A DNA stretch of 64,000 nucleotides, from the NCBI GenBank assembly GCA_950106755.1, contig OX467087.1, positions 7,320,047 through 7,384,046 on the forward strand, written 5' to 3'. A program made the translations under genes and the position numbers. The notes below the pieces were generated by a model. The model was not told the origin of the DNA, did not search any database, and was given only the letters and a program-made list of their open reading frames with translations. Positions 11,979-23,689 of the stretch are shown here, piece after piece (the stretch's first letter is position 1; each line of letters opens with the position of its first letter). The DNA is from Climacium dendroides (Eukaryota > Streptophyta > Bryopsida > Hypnales > Climaciaceae).

Positions 11979-14278
11979 GTAGTATTTTGATTTTTAAAAT
12001 TTTTCTATCAATTTGATTTTGAAGTGTAAATAGGGTTGTCAATTTGTTCCATTTCCACTAGCAAGTCAATTAGAATTGTAAATCTTCAATTAAAATTGGA
12101 AAGGTGGATTTGCTTAGACTTGGAAAGGGTCAAATTAACAAGATTTTGTAAAGTCAAATTGAATAGGTGTAGCTTTTGTGAAGAGTTGTCTTTACACATT
12201 TTTTGGGACTATATGTCCAAAGGTCGATTTGTATTTTCTTCAATTCATACCAAAGTTGTATGACTCACAGTGTACTTGGGCTCATTTCTATGAATAGAAT
12301 TTTCAACTTTCAAATTACAAATTGTCTAATTACTCTTGTATATAAGCGTTGTTGTTTAAGTGACTGCAAGTAGCAACATATATCAGTGTGTGTGATTGTA
12401 GAGACTTATAGGTCGTCTTCAAGTGAATAAGTCTATAAGTTGTGGTCAAATTGACAAGTTGTAATAATTGGGTGCAATTGTGTTTTGTCAAATTGGCTGC
12501 GTAATTTAGTTTATGTGTGTGTAAATTATTGAAGTTGAAGCTGTGTCAACTTGCTAGTCTGAGAATTGATTAACTTGTTTAATTATATGAAAAATTATTG
12601 AGTTTGAGCTATAGTGGTCAAGTTGTTGTAGAGTGCATACCATCTAAACTAGAGAGTTATGGTGGAGTCTAATTGATTGTTTGATGTAATTGAACATTGA
12701 AGTATTGTCCAATTGATTGAGTATTCAAGTCTAAATTATTGTTGAAATATTAAGCTTGTCTATTGGCTGAGAGATTCAGTTGTATGTGTGGTGATTTGGT
12801 CAAGTAGATTGCAAGTAATTGTAATGGAAAGCATTGTGTCTGTCTATTTGAATGAGTGAAAGATGTTGAGATATTGAATGTGATTGTGAGTCGATTGACA
12901 AGTTGATAAATTGTAAGCTTAGTCAATTAGTTTAATTGGAAAATCCCTATGTAGGTAGATGTTCTTAAGTCTACTTAAATGTAAGCGCAATTCAAATTGT
13001 TGTAGAACTGGTTGAAGGTCGACTCGACAAGGTTGAGTAGTGGAGGTTGGAAGATAAGTGGTCCATTTGACTCATGAGATTATCATGATTAATTGATTAT
13101 ATTGAATTTTTTAGTATATGAGTGCTTATGGCTTAGCATATGTGGGATTGAATCCTGTTATGATTCTACTTGTACCTTTAGTTTAGTGTTGAAGGTATGT
13201 GTAATGATGTTAGCTAATTGCGAGACCAAGTCTAATTGATTGTAATGTTGTCTGTTAAATGGGGCTGAGTTAATTGCAATATAATTGATGAACTAAGTCA
13301 TTGAATTGTGAGACTAGATATAGTATGATTTGAGTCCAATTGATGGGATTTCGGTAAATTTTTGGATCTTGGACGTTTTTCCAGCAAGTTGACTAAGTCG
13401 ACTAGTGCCTAATTCTTGAAGATGTGTGAATGTCGGATCTTGCTAGACTGTTTGTTTGTGTTAGAATGATTTAAGTCTAGTAGACATGGTAAATGCATGT
13501 GTGTGTGAATGCTGCAATGTGGCAATTGATAAAATTAACGAAAGTCTAATTGTTGTGCATTGTTGATTGTGGTAATCAGTCCATTCAACATTTTAATTAT
13601 TCATTCAAATTCTGCAAGCCTACATAATCTAAGTTTGATTAAGTCTAATTAATAAAGAACTAATCAAATTTTGCTCATCATTCATAAATTGACATGGTCC
13701 AGTTACAGTAGAGGTAGTTTGGAAAGATAATTGACAAATTCAAACCATAAATTAAATTAAGTTCACTGGATTTATGTTGGAAATTTCACCTTTGGAGTTT
13801 GTAAGTAGGATCAAATCTCTCATGCCAAACCTTTAGTAAGTTGAGATTTTCCATTGTCATTACAAACCAAGTCCAATTGTTCAATCAATAGTACTAATCA
13901 AGTCAGGAGTGTAGTTGAAGATTGGTGGCCAATTGATTGTGTCACTGCAAGTAGACAAAATGCACGGTCATAGGTCTAATTTTTTGGCTATATAAATCAT
14001 GCATTGGTAATAAGTCTAATTGACCCAACTACACCATAACTAAAAGACAAAGTTTAATTGACCTTGAGAAAGATGGAGTGTATTGGCTAACGTGAAGATT
14101 AATCAAGCACCAAGAAAGTATAACCTCCTTCCTTGAGATTTCCTATGGTAGAAAGAGGGTTGGAAATACGGAAATCTTTATACAAATAAAATTGTCAAAA
14201 AGAAAACAAAGGTGGTATGGCTTAGACAAGAATGAAAGAAAAAGAAGAATAGATTGTGAATTTAAAAGCTTATGGTAT

Positions 14279-14350
<72 letters not shown>

Positions 14351-14680
14351 AGCTAGAGCATACATCAAGACAAATTGATGATTCCCTAACAAATTGACTT
14401 GAGATTTGACATGAGCCACACACTAGACAGGACTAGGACTCCATGCATTGTGTCTATAATATAACATTGGTATTTGGACTGTGAAAATTGACCTTAGAGA
14501 GTGTTTTCTTGGGTTTCTTTCTTTAAAATCAATCACCAAAATACACAAATAAATATTCAAATTACAAATCAAGTGACCTTAGTCATACAAATGTTAGACT
14601 TATTAACCTTTCTTTAGGATTTATTCCCTTATACTAGTAGTCCCTGGTTTTTGGCAAGTAGACAAAATTTACATTATAGC
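11979..14680. mobile_element. 2.7 kb noncoding insertion in the Copia polymerase gene
   Basis: The Copia reading frame stops at 14,681 and resumes at 11,978. AGATG on the left and AGATA on the right form an apparent 4-5 bp duplication, and removing the insert with one copy brings the two polymerase parts together in frame. The insert has no recognisable protein. It is dense in words of the type GTC(C/T)AATTGATTG, and near its right end it has a (TA)n tract. Its left edge, TGTAGTATTTTG, resembles the inferred LTR edge TGTAGTCTCG of the second insertion. It may be a solo LTR or a non-autonomous element. Confidence 0.65.
14281..14347. repeat. (TA)n microsatellite
   Basis: About 33 uninterrupted TA units lie within the 2.7 kb insertion. 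This is likely polymorphic and prone to cruciform formation. Confidence 0.97.
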
Positions 14681-15350
14681 AGATAATTGTTGTTTTATCT
14701 TTTGTAATAAATTTTCATCATTAGTGACAAATAAACAATCATAAATATAAATAGCTAAGAGTATTAAATTTTGACCATCACGTTGTAAGTATACATTTGT
14801 GTCAGCTTCACTTAGAATATAGCCTATAGATATTAAAAATTGAGCTAATGTCTGGTACCAAATTCACCTAGATTGTTTAAGGCCGTAGAGTGCTTTATGC
14901 ACTTTACAAACTAGTTGTTTTGTTAAAGTTATGGATGGGGCCAAAACAAATCCTTTTGGTAATTCCATAAAAATATCTTCTTTGAGGTCAACATTTCAAT
15001 AGGCTATAATGACATCCATGTAAACAATAATATGTAGCAAAAGCTAATAAAACATGCATTGATGATAATTTAAGAATGGCGAAAAAGTGTCGCCATAGTC
15101 AAGGCCTTCTTGTTGAGAGTAGCCTTTAGCCACTAATCTAGCCTTTCGTTTTATAACTTCATTATTTGGGTCACATTTGGTTGTAAATACCCATTTACAA
15201 CCTATGGGGGTTCAGTTTGATGGTAATTGTAATAAACTCCATGTGTTATTTTTGGCTACTAATTGAAATTCAGCTACAATTGCAATTTGTCATTCTTTAG
15301 CATATGGGCTTTCCATAGCTTCTTGATAAGAAAGTGGATCATTAGATTCA
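14681..15350 (-). pseudogene. Copia reverse transcriptase, N-terminal part
   Basis: Minus-strand reading in several frames gives the Copia RVT_2 pattern: YQEAMESPYAKE, then CKW, KRKARLVAKGYSQQEGLDY, ALYGLK, and LAIYIYDCLFVTNDENLLQK. The catalytic YVDD is read here as YIYD, so the first aspartate is lost. The coding continues in the block ending at 11,978 once the 2.7 kb insertion is skipped. Several stops are present. Confidence 0.9.
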
Positions 15351-15439
15351 TCATTAATTATGCCATCATATATTGCTAGGGATTTCCAAGGTTTGTGTAG
15401 GTATTGATTTTTCTTAGTAGTCTTTTTAGAAGGCTTACC

Positions 15440-16700
15440 TTTTATAATATTTATTAGTCACTCGGGTAACTTTCTTTTGCGAGTAGATTGTCTTGGGACC
15501 AAAGGTAGACTAGGCACTGGTGGTACTGTACTTGGAGAAGTTTGACTAAAATCATCATTGGGCTCATGGTCATATGTTGGATTTCAAAATACATCATAAG
15601 CACCATTGAAGGCAAGATCATTGTTACCAATTTTGAGTTGACTAAAAGAATCACTTAATCTTTGAGTAATTGTACTTGGACTAGGAGGAGAATTGGCACG
15701 ATCAATTGATTCTTAATTAGATGGATGAGAAGTTTGAAAATGTATATTTGGAATATTTCTCGGTGGAAGATGTTGGTTTAAAATATTATTATTAGTTGAT
15801 AGTGGTGCACTAGGAGACTATTGAAAGAAATTTGGTACCAACTGCAACTCAAGATCTATAACATTTTCAAGATCTGGAAGTTGTAGCTTTGGTATTGTGT
15901 GTAATTTATTTTCTTTAAAAATCACATCTCTAGATATAAGAATGCACTTACTAGATTTATCTTGTAAGCAATAACCCTTGGTTCCATCTTTGTAACCCAA
16001 AAACCAACATTCAATAGATTTGTATTCTAATTGGGATTTTTGTCTAGTATCTTTAGGACGATGCACATAGGCAATGCAACCAAAAAACTTCAAATGTACT
16101 AAATTTGATTTATAACCATGCCATAATTCATAAGGGGTTGCATCTTCAAGTGCTTTAGTAGGTAAGTGGTTTTGAATATAATTAACAATTAATAAAGCTT
16201 CACCCCAATAAAGTTTATTAAATCATATACAATGAAACATAGAAAAGTTGATTCAATTAAAGTACGATTCTTTCTTTCCACTAAACCATTTTGTTGAGGA
16301 ATGTATGGGATTGTTAACTGTCGTTAAATTCTACCTAATGTACAAACTTCATTAAAGGTGGTTGAGGTATATTCCCCCCTCTATCCATACATAATATTTG
16401 AATAGAATTTTGAGTAAATTTTTGGAATAGACTTTAAATTCTTGAAATTTCCTTAGTACTTCACACTTAGCTTTTAGTAAATATGTTATCATATATTGAC
16501 TAAAATTGTCAATAAAAGTAATAAAATATTTAAACTGAGTGTGGGTGGGATGGAAGGGACCTTGGTGGAAGTCGAGGTGGCGAAAAATAAAGATTAAAAT
16601 AAATAGATATTGATCTTCTATGATTGGGTTCTCCTTCCCCTTGTATTCTACAAGTAGCCTCTTTTAATAATCAGTCAGGAGTTTGGCCTAACATTTCAAA
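15440..16700 (-). pseudogene. Copia integrase
   Basis: The minus strand shows GPFHPTHTQFKYFITFIDNF, then YMITYLLKAKCEVLRKFQEF, later GEALLIVNYIQNHLPTKALE, ATPYELWHGYKSNLVHLKFF, and FGCIAYVHRPKDTRQKS with GYCLQDKSSKCILISRDVIF, which is the C-terminal part of Copia integrases. At its start (about 16,690) EATCRIQGEGEP may be what remains of the CxxC end of the pre-integrase zinc finger. Stops interrupt the core. The linker to the polymerase (15,440-15,800) is low in complexity. Confidence 0.88.
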
Positions 16701-16903
16701 GAGGCCATAGATAGAAAAATAATTCTAAATTTTTTTTGTTCAACATTGGAGACTCGCTGTCTCAATAACTGGGTTAATGGATTCCTAGTGTTCGTCGAGT
16801 TCTCTGTCTTGTTTCTACTAAGATTCTTAAACTAGAAAATTGTCAAATTGAACTGAAGACAATCAATATGGAATATTATCTTCTTATTCTTGCTTGAGGT
16901 AGT

Positions 16904-17278
16904 TTAGGGACAAATTAGACTAAATGATGGACTCAAAGGATGGCTTTTCTCACTACACATAAATTCTGGAATCAAAGGTGTACGAGATGGATCGATTGGA
17001 CCATAGATGAAAATATAAAAATTTTGATTGATTTTATGGCCAGTCCAACCAGCATATATCCTTGGAATTTTAGGTTTGATTGTGTATTTGAGTTTTCCAA
17101 ATTGAACAAAAAGGTAGTGTAATGGTAAAACTAGATACAATTCTTGTTTCTTTACAACTACTCCTCTAAAAGCTTTCCCTTCATTCCAAATTTTACTCAA
17201 AATAATTATTTTTATATCTATAGGAAGTTGATCTATGGAGTTTTTAATTTTTTTATTTCCTAGGTAAGTTCCAATCAA
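16904..17278 (-). pseudogene. Unrecognised ORF in the nested element
   Basis: A 124-codon open frame on the minus strand lies downstream of the zinc-knuckle remnant, where polyprotein would be expected. It contains PLHYLFVQFGKLKYTIKPKI and GWTGHKINQNFYIFIYG. I do not recognise the family. It could be polyprotein (protease region) or chance. Confidence 0.25.
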
Positions 17279-17686
17279 TTGGAATCCTTGTCCAAAATAG
17301 GCTCCTTTATAGAATCTATATAGAACAGTAAATAGACAAGGTCCTGAATAATAATCCTCTAGTATTTCTAGAACTTCCTATGGAAATAAATAATCCATTT
17401 GGTTTCATTTATAAAAACTATTTTTTTTTTAAATTTAATAAAAATGTGCACTATATTTATGGATATTTTTCTGAGTCAAATGGTAATGAATTAGGGTGTT
17501 AACAATTGTCCTTATTCTAAGTAATTCCTCTAGGGATAACTCAAGGTTTCTTAATCGAGGTAATCCTCTAGTAGTTTCTAAAATTCTTGGTCAAAAAACA
17601 AAGGAGGTTAGACAAGAATTGGAAATTTGGTTTGCGAATTTGTTGGATGAAAAGGTATTCCTCTTGGATTATTGTATGCTTGTTTC

Positions 17687-17935
17687 TTAAAACAAGTGTT
17701 TTTGATGTGTCCTATTTCTCCACAAAAGTAACAACATTTTCCCTCCCCTGAGTCCTCCTATTTTTCCAAAGGTATGAATTCTAGATTCTCTAAAATTTAA
17801 ATTTTTAGTGTTTAAACTAGATGAATTCGAAATGGGTTTAGCTATTGGTTTTAATTTTTCTAATTGAGTCCATGTGTATTGTATTCTAGGTGAAGGTTCT
17901 AAAACTTCCTCTTTTGGAAAGATAGCGTCTAACAC
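17687..17935 (-). pseudogene. Gag remnant with CCHC zinc knuckle in nested element
   Basis: The minus strand reads IQYTWTQLEKLKPIAKPI, then, after a frame change, CYFCGEIGHIKNTC at about 17,703-17,744. This matches the C-x2-C-x4-H-x4-C retroviral nucleocapsid knuckle exactly. It lies about 0.4-0.6 kb downstream of the inferred primer site, as expected for gag. The rest of gag is not recognisable. Confidence 0.75.
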
Positions 17936-18319
17936 TTCTTTTATAAGATACTCACTAACCCTCTGACATAACTCATTTCCTAATCATGTTATAGACTGAT
18001 AAATTCTCATATTTTTATATTTTTATTTCTTTGTTTTATTTTATTTCTGAGCAATCACTTTCCACAACAATGTCTAAAATATTTTTTATTAAGTATTAAG
18101 GATTTTATAAATGATTTTAATCAAAATTTATTAAAGATACTATTAAAAAGAATTCTTGTCAACCCTTAAAGTGTTCAATAGCTCTAGGAATATTCATATT
18201 CTTTTCTTTCTAATTGTATCTTTATTCTCTTTTGATTAATTTGGGAAGAAGATTCTTTGTCTATTTTACATTTTAGCCACCATTATTTAAGACCAATCCT
18301 CGGTAGCAGCGCCAAAATG

Positions 18320-20550
18320 TAGTCTCGATTTTGCCTAACTTTTCAAAACCCCAAGACTATAGCATAGGGATTCTAAAATCGTGGGAATAGTCAAATAGTC
18401 TAACGTTTTGTGGCTAAAGTCACATGCATTCAAGAATATAAGGAAATATGTATGTAAATATATATAACTTTTAACTCAAAAATAATCTATAAGTAGGGTT
18501 TCACTTTTATTTCTGAGATAAAAATTTAGTGACAATCCTTTACCAATGAATGCAGACACGATGCATGAAAGTCCCAGTCCTACCCAATGTTCTAAGGGAG
18601 GTCAAATAGTCTAGGCAATATGTCAGGTTTGGTCAAATTGTCTTTATGCAGTGCACACTCTAGGCCTAATCACACAAGATAATATTTTAAAAATAGTACA
18701 CATAGATCATTAATTATACCTTTATATATTTAGGTCAAATAGTCCCGTAGGTGTTTGCCATGAACAAATCCTAATGCAAAATGTCTATGCCTATCCCTGT
18801 AGTTCGAATAGTCTAGTTATGCAGAGAATGGTGAGTTTAGGTTGTATACTTAAATTTCGTCTTTTTCCCTAAGCTTTTCTTGAACACTTTTTTAGGGCAA
18901 ATAGTCAAAATGGGCAATTTGTCCAAATCACTGTTAATACAAACACAAACATTGGAACAAATTACAAATTGTCCATATTCATATAATTAGTTCCTACATG
19001 CATCACAACATAGGACCAATTCATATTTTACTCAAACTACAAGTCTAAAATCATGTACTAAAACTCTAAGATCAAAGCAAACCGGCACCCAAAACCACAC
19101 AAAGTAAATAACTTAAAATCACCAAAACAGCCCTATTTTTGCAGTACAAGACCTATAAGCGTGGATTGCATACCTATTTCCGCGCAATCAGCCTAAAAAA
19201 CTGCACCATTGACCTATAACCTCAAAATTCAGCACCTATGACCGCAGTAGTAGACCCTATCATCGTGGACTACAATCCCTATGGCTGTACGCCTCACCCT
19301 ATTACCGTGGAAGAGCTCCCAACAGCTCCCAAATTCCTAATTTTACCGCAACAAGCTCCGCAACAACTGCTACAACCTTCGATTGGATTCTGATTTCACG
19401 ACTTCAATCAATTCATTGAGGTTTTATGAAAATTTGTATTTGATTCTCATGCAATTGATCAATTGGATCCTCACAATCCACCAACAATCAAAACCCAATG
19501 AACTTTTAAAGTTTGGAAGATTGACTATGAAGCCAGACCAGACACCACAACTTCCATAGTAACCAATTTCTCAAATCAATTCGCGATTTGAATCCTGAGT
19601 TTCTTGAATTTGAGAGCTATACTGATTGAATAATCAATTGATTATCCTCAGTCGTTGAATTGCACCGATCAAGTTTCAAAAGTTTGATCAGAATCAAAAT
19701 TGCGCCTCTAGATTGCTCCCAATCCTCGCATAGCTTGAATTCGATTCTGAATTGCTTAGTGCTTATTGTACAATTTTGATCGATCAGTGAAGTGCATTCA
19801 ACAATTTTTACACCAGATTCAAAAAAAATTCTTGAGTCCATCTTCCATTTAACCTTCTCTTGCCCACGTTGAATGCCTGACAATTAACAACGCTTGGGGG
19901 CATCCTCAACCTTCTTCCGCTCCTCGCCGCTCCGTCGAGGTGGCCAAATCCAGGATCTGCCAATCTGCAAGGAGGTAGCACCTCGAGTCGGAAGCGCCTC
20001 AAGAAATTGGCCGTGGATTCACTCTTCCTCCGTTTGCCTGCTCCTTGCACCACTTAGATTCCCAATTGTCGACTGCTGCTCATGAAGATGCCACAATCCC
20101 TCAATTTATCATTTATCAATTTCCTCGAATTGCAACCGCATCTGACTTCTCATTTCAAACCAACAGAAGTTAATGTTGCTCAGTGCCTTGCAATCTCCTT
20201 GCAGATTGCTCTCTTTTTCTTTTATTTAAAAATTTTGTTTCATTATTATCATGATTAATTCTCTCCAAAGATATATGCAAATTCACAATTACAGATCTCT
20301 ACTCGATTTCTTACAAGAATTCAACAAACTCAAATTTACACAATTACAAACTCACATAACCACAATAAGCACAAAAGGTGTATGGGACACACCCCATTCA
20401 TCCAAAGAATGTGTTTTTTCATCTTAAATATAAATAATCCTATTCACACTATAATATATAAATTAACTTTATTTTAAAAGTTCTTTCTACTTTTCTATGA
20501 ATAAGGGGCCCCTAACGGTCTCTTCTTCTAAATTTTAATAATTTGTAGCT
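18320..20550 (-). repeat. LTR-like region of the nested element
   Basis: This noncoding stretch lies upstream (minus strand) of the inferred primer site. Between 18,390 and 18,910 the word GTCAAATAGTC recurs (18,390, 18,601, 18,734, with variants near 18,802 and 18,899). From about 19,150 to 20,090 the DNA is GC-richer, which creates overlapping ORFs on both strands at 19,808-20,085 that I do not take as genes. The far edge is uncertain. Confidence 0.5.
19147..19320. repeat. Degenerate short tandem repeat (ACCTAT..CGTGGA)
   Basis: Roughly seven units of about 20-25 bp share the frame ACCTAT(N)nCGTGGA or CCGCG, for example at GACCTATAAGCGTGGATTGC, ACCTATTTCCGCGCAATC, ACCTATGACCGCAGTAG, CCCTATCATCGTGGACTAC and CCCTATTACCGTGGAAGAG. 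The units are unequal and diverged. Confidence 0.6.
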
Positions 20551-21130
20551 AAAAATTTCGTGTACACTCTTATATATCTTAAATTGATTCCTTTAACTAA
20601 TTGTTTACAAACCAAGTGTTATAGTCTTTTAAGACTAACTAAAGGTGTCCAAGGTGATTATGCCATTGAGACACTAATTGCGTACTAGTATTAGTTGCGA
20701 AAGCAAGGTGATTTATATTTGAGTGTCAACTTTTTGACATGGATAAGAATAACCAAAGGTGTATAAATTATCTTGGTTAATAGTACAAATAATAATTATT
20801 TTATGATTAGAATTATATAATCTTGCATGATTTTTTTTAATAAGGAATTGACCATCGGCTTCAGCAAGTTGTTGAGCGGAAAATAAATTGCATTTGATAT
20901 TTGGAACACGGTAAACCTTTGGGATAATTTTTTCATGTCCATAATTGAAACTTCACCAATGCTTTTAATATCATGGATAGATCCATCAATGGTATAAGCA
21001 AATTGACCTTTAAAAAGTGGAGTATAGGTAAAAAACTGTGCTTTGATCATGTGCCAGCATCCAAATCAACAATCCAAATATTGGATGAATTTATGTAAAC
21101 ATTTAGAGCCGCAACATATAAAAATTATTT
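20550..21130 (-). pseudogene. Copia protease and pre-integrase region
   Basis: The minus strand shows IWIVDLDAGTWHMIKAQFF, the Copia protease start in which the usual D-S-G is degraded, then DGSIHDIKSIGEVSI and a hydrophobic stretch. Further on SQWHNHLGHL followed by LKDYN matches the LWHxRLGH pre-integrase motif. The frame breaks several times. The coding is then interrupted by the second insertion. Confidence 0.82.
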
Positions 21131-21189
21131 ATTACATGCTTGAGGATTATTGGGCCGCTTGTTATTTTCATCATAAATTCATTTGCAAC

Positions 21190-22110
21190 AATCACTTTCA
21201 ATATGGTTAGGCTTACCACAATAAGAACAAAATCATATAGGAAATTAAAATTGAATTTTTTTACTATTTTCTAAAAATAAAACATCAAAGTATTTTTTTG
21301 AAAATTCTCATTGACCTAATAATTGGATTATTGAATCTATTAAAATTTAATGTATTTCTAGATGAATTTGTATTAAACCTATTGGTATTAGGTTTATTTG
21401 AAAAATTTAGTTTGGAGCCAAAATGGGGTCTATTGCCTTGGTAAACCCTATTACCATAACTATTTTGAGATTAGTAATTTGGATTCCTTTGGGAATTAGA
21501 TACCCAAGGCTTTCTACCAAAGGCGAAAGCTGAAGTGGATGAATTATTGGGGTCATCCAAACTTTTTAACATAGTCTCTTCTTATAAGAGGTAAGTAATT
21601 AAAGTTTGAAGGGTAAGAGTTTGACCTCAAATTGAAACTAAAAAATTTTGAAAACTAAGGGACATGCTTTGCATTAATGCAATAACAACATCTTCATTGC
21701 TTAAAGGGGCACCGGCCGTTGACAATTGATCTAGAAGGGATCTAAAAGTGTGAATGTACTTTGTCACACCTTCTTGCTCTTTCATTTTCAACATCGTTAG
21801 CCACTCTTTCAAATACATTTTAGTGACTAAGTCTTAAGCTTTGTATAAACAACATAATTTTTTTCATACTTCTTGAAATGTTTCTTTTGATGTAATATGT
21901 AAAACTTGATTTAATTCCAAACAATTTGTAATAATGACTTTGGCTTGTATATCTCTTATATCCCATTCTTCCTTATTACTCTGTCTAGTGGCCGGGGTAT
22001 GATGAATTTGACCACTGGTATCGTAATGTAGGCTACTTACTATTTGAATTAAACATTTTGTTAATTGAAAAATTAGTTGTTAGTATTGTGTGTTGTGAGT
22101 TGCTAGTGGT
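21190..22110 (-). pseudogene. Copia gag with zinc knuckle
   Basis: Minus-strand translation gives EEWDIRDIQAKVIITNCLE, QVLHITSKETFQEV, LKEWLTMLKMKEQEGVTKYI, FRSLLDQLSTAGAPLSNEDV and ALMQSMSLSFQNFL, the helical Copia gag (UBN2-like) pattern. Near 21,195-21,240 CSYCGKPNHIESDC is an intact C-x2-C-x4-H-x4-C knuckle. The part between is Asn/Ser-rich, as is common. Stops in several places make it a pseudogene. Confidence 0.9.
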
Positions 22111-23677
22111 GGGGTATGTAAGTGTTGGAAGCCTTGGTCTTGACTATGTTGTTGCCGATTGATAACTGGTTGTTAGTAGTTGATATCAAGGTAGTGGAGT
22201 TAGGGTTAGGGTTAGCTGGCAACTAGCTGGCGGGATTTGTGGTGGCTACTAGAGGCAAGGGTTGATCCCTTGTTCTCTTTCTTTTTTTCTTGTCTCTAGG
22301 AGGGTTGGAGGAGGTGGGATACTTGAGTGAATGAATTGTGTTGTTGTTATGAGAGGTTTATTTGAAGTAAAGTATTAATTTGGAGAGCTTAAGGGTGTCA
22401 AGTTTCAAATCTAAATCTACTATGGAGAAAAAGTTATGAGGCGTTAAAGTAGAGGTGTTTGGATTTCAAGGTAGTCAAGGAGGGTATATTGAGGAGCATC
22501 ATTCTTATTGGACTTTTGTGATATGAACATGAAACCTGGAGGGTACTCTTTTTATCTTATTTTCTACTTTGTACCAAAAATTTAGCTTCAATGAACTTGA
22601 AATCTAAAAGGTATGTACAAAATACAACTGGGGTGTGGAGGTAGTAAAGATTTGAGAAATTAGTATTGGGGAAATGTCCACCAAAGTTGGATAGTATTTT
22701 GAATTGAGTTGAAAATTGGTATGGAAATATTTAAGTAGTTCATCTATAATGTGACAAAATTTCAAGTCATTTGGAACCACTGTCCAATAGTTATGCTAGA
22801 TTAAAGCTAGATATGACGATTTCTAAGTTATTGAAGGAATTATAGGATAGAAATTTGGGAAAATAGGGACCTTGGAGATAGGTTTATGTTTATTTAGGGT
22901 GTTTAGGGAGATTATTGATGTATACAAAGCACTTTCACAACAAAATCTCAATACTATTCTGAACCTAATCACAAAACCTTGTGACACCAGGGGTAGCGGG
23001 TGGTGTAGATGGTCTAATCTTTTAACCATCTACTATTTTTAATAATTTTTTGGATTTTAAAATTAATTGTAGGGTATGCTTCCAAATATGGAAGTAAGTA
23101 CCATCAAACTTGGCAACATTTTAAAGGTTTGTTACATTGAATTGAGACATTGGATATAAATTCAATATTAAATATAATATAATAATTTATTATTATTTAA
23201 TAAAAATAAAATATGATTTGTTTATACTTAAAAGATTGACATTCTAAGAAACATTTCATCTTTAGTGGCATCTTTAGTGGCATCTTTAGTGACATTCTAA
23301 GAAACATTTCATCTTTAGTGGCAAAAAAATGTGGATTTATTTCATCAAAAGTAGGTCATTTTTTAATATAAGTAATAGGATCTTCTTTGATATCATTTGG
23401 AATTTCTGCAAATGTAGTTCGCACTTCTATTAATGGTACATTGTCGAATGGTAAATTTTGAAGTTGAAATTGAAACAATGCATTTTCAATTCTAAGATTA
23501 TTCTCAATGTTAATCTGATTTGAATCATCAATGAGCAAATTAAATACGTCCTTGCTTACACATTCTCCATTAGAAGACAGAGGAAAACACATATTTTTTT
23601 TAAAATGATCACAAAAATTATTTCATGATCCTTTTAAAATCTTGGATCTCTTGGAAACTTCTTGTCTTCTAATTTCT
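22111..23677 (-). other. Copia leader / start of gag, poorly conserved
   Basis: This is the 1.6 kb between the primer site and recognisable gag, longer than usual for Copia, so it may contain a further small insertion. A 78-codon minus-strand ORF at 23,356-23,592 begins just inside the primer site and is not recognised. A 33 bp sequence starting GACATTCTAAGAAACATTTC is repeated at 23,238-23,270 and 23,291-23,323. Confidence 0.5.
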
Positions 23678-23689
23678 GCTCGGATACCA
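23678..23689 (-). promoter_or_regulatory. Copia primer binding site (tRNA-iMet type)
   Basis: On the minus strand TGGTATCCGAGC follows directly after the LTR end. It differs at one base from the common plant Copia primer site TGGTATCAGAGC, complementary to the 3' end of initiator tRNA-Met. Confidence 0.9.

Larger units (their letters stand above)
16700..20550 (-). mobile_element. Second insertion: remnant of another LTR retrotransposon
   Basis: This block separates Copia pre-integrase (ending near 20,560) from integrase (starting near 16,690). Read on the minus strand it has an LTR-like part ending CGAGACTACA at about 18,319, directly followed by TTTTGGCGCTGCTACCGAGG, which resembles the TGGCGCCGTTGCCGGGGA-type primer site of Gypsy elements of the Tat/Athila kind. 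Downstream there is a gag remnant with a zinc knuckle. The opposite LTR is not recognisable, so the element looks truncated. Edges are approximate and no target duplication was found. Confidence 0.6.

Noticed and set aside
12000..14200. Recurrent short motif considered as a CRISPR-like array
   Set aside because: Copies are unevenly spaced, degenerate and only about 12 bp, in a plant nuclear context.
19808..20085. Two ORFs of 63-81 codons in GC-rich DNA
   Set aside because: They lie in the noncoding LTR-like region, overlap on opposite strands and have no recognisable motif.
22197..22215. TTAGGGTTAGGGTTAG, resembling plant or vertebrate telomere units
   Set aside because: Only about two and a half units of TTAGGG inside the Copia leader/gag; too short for a telomeric tract.
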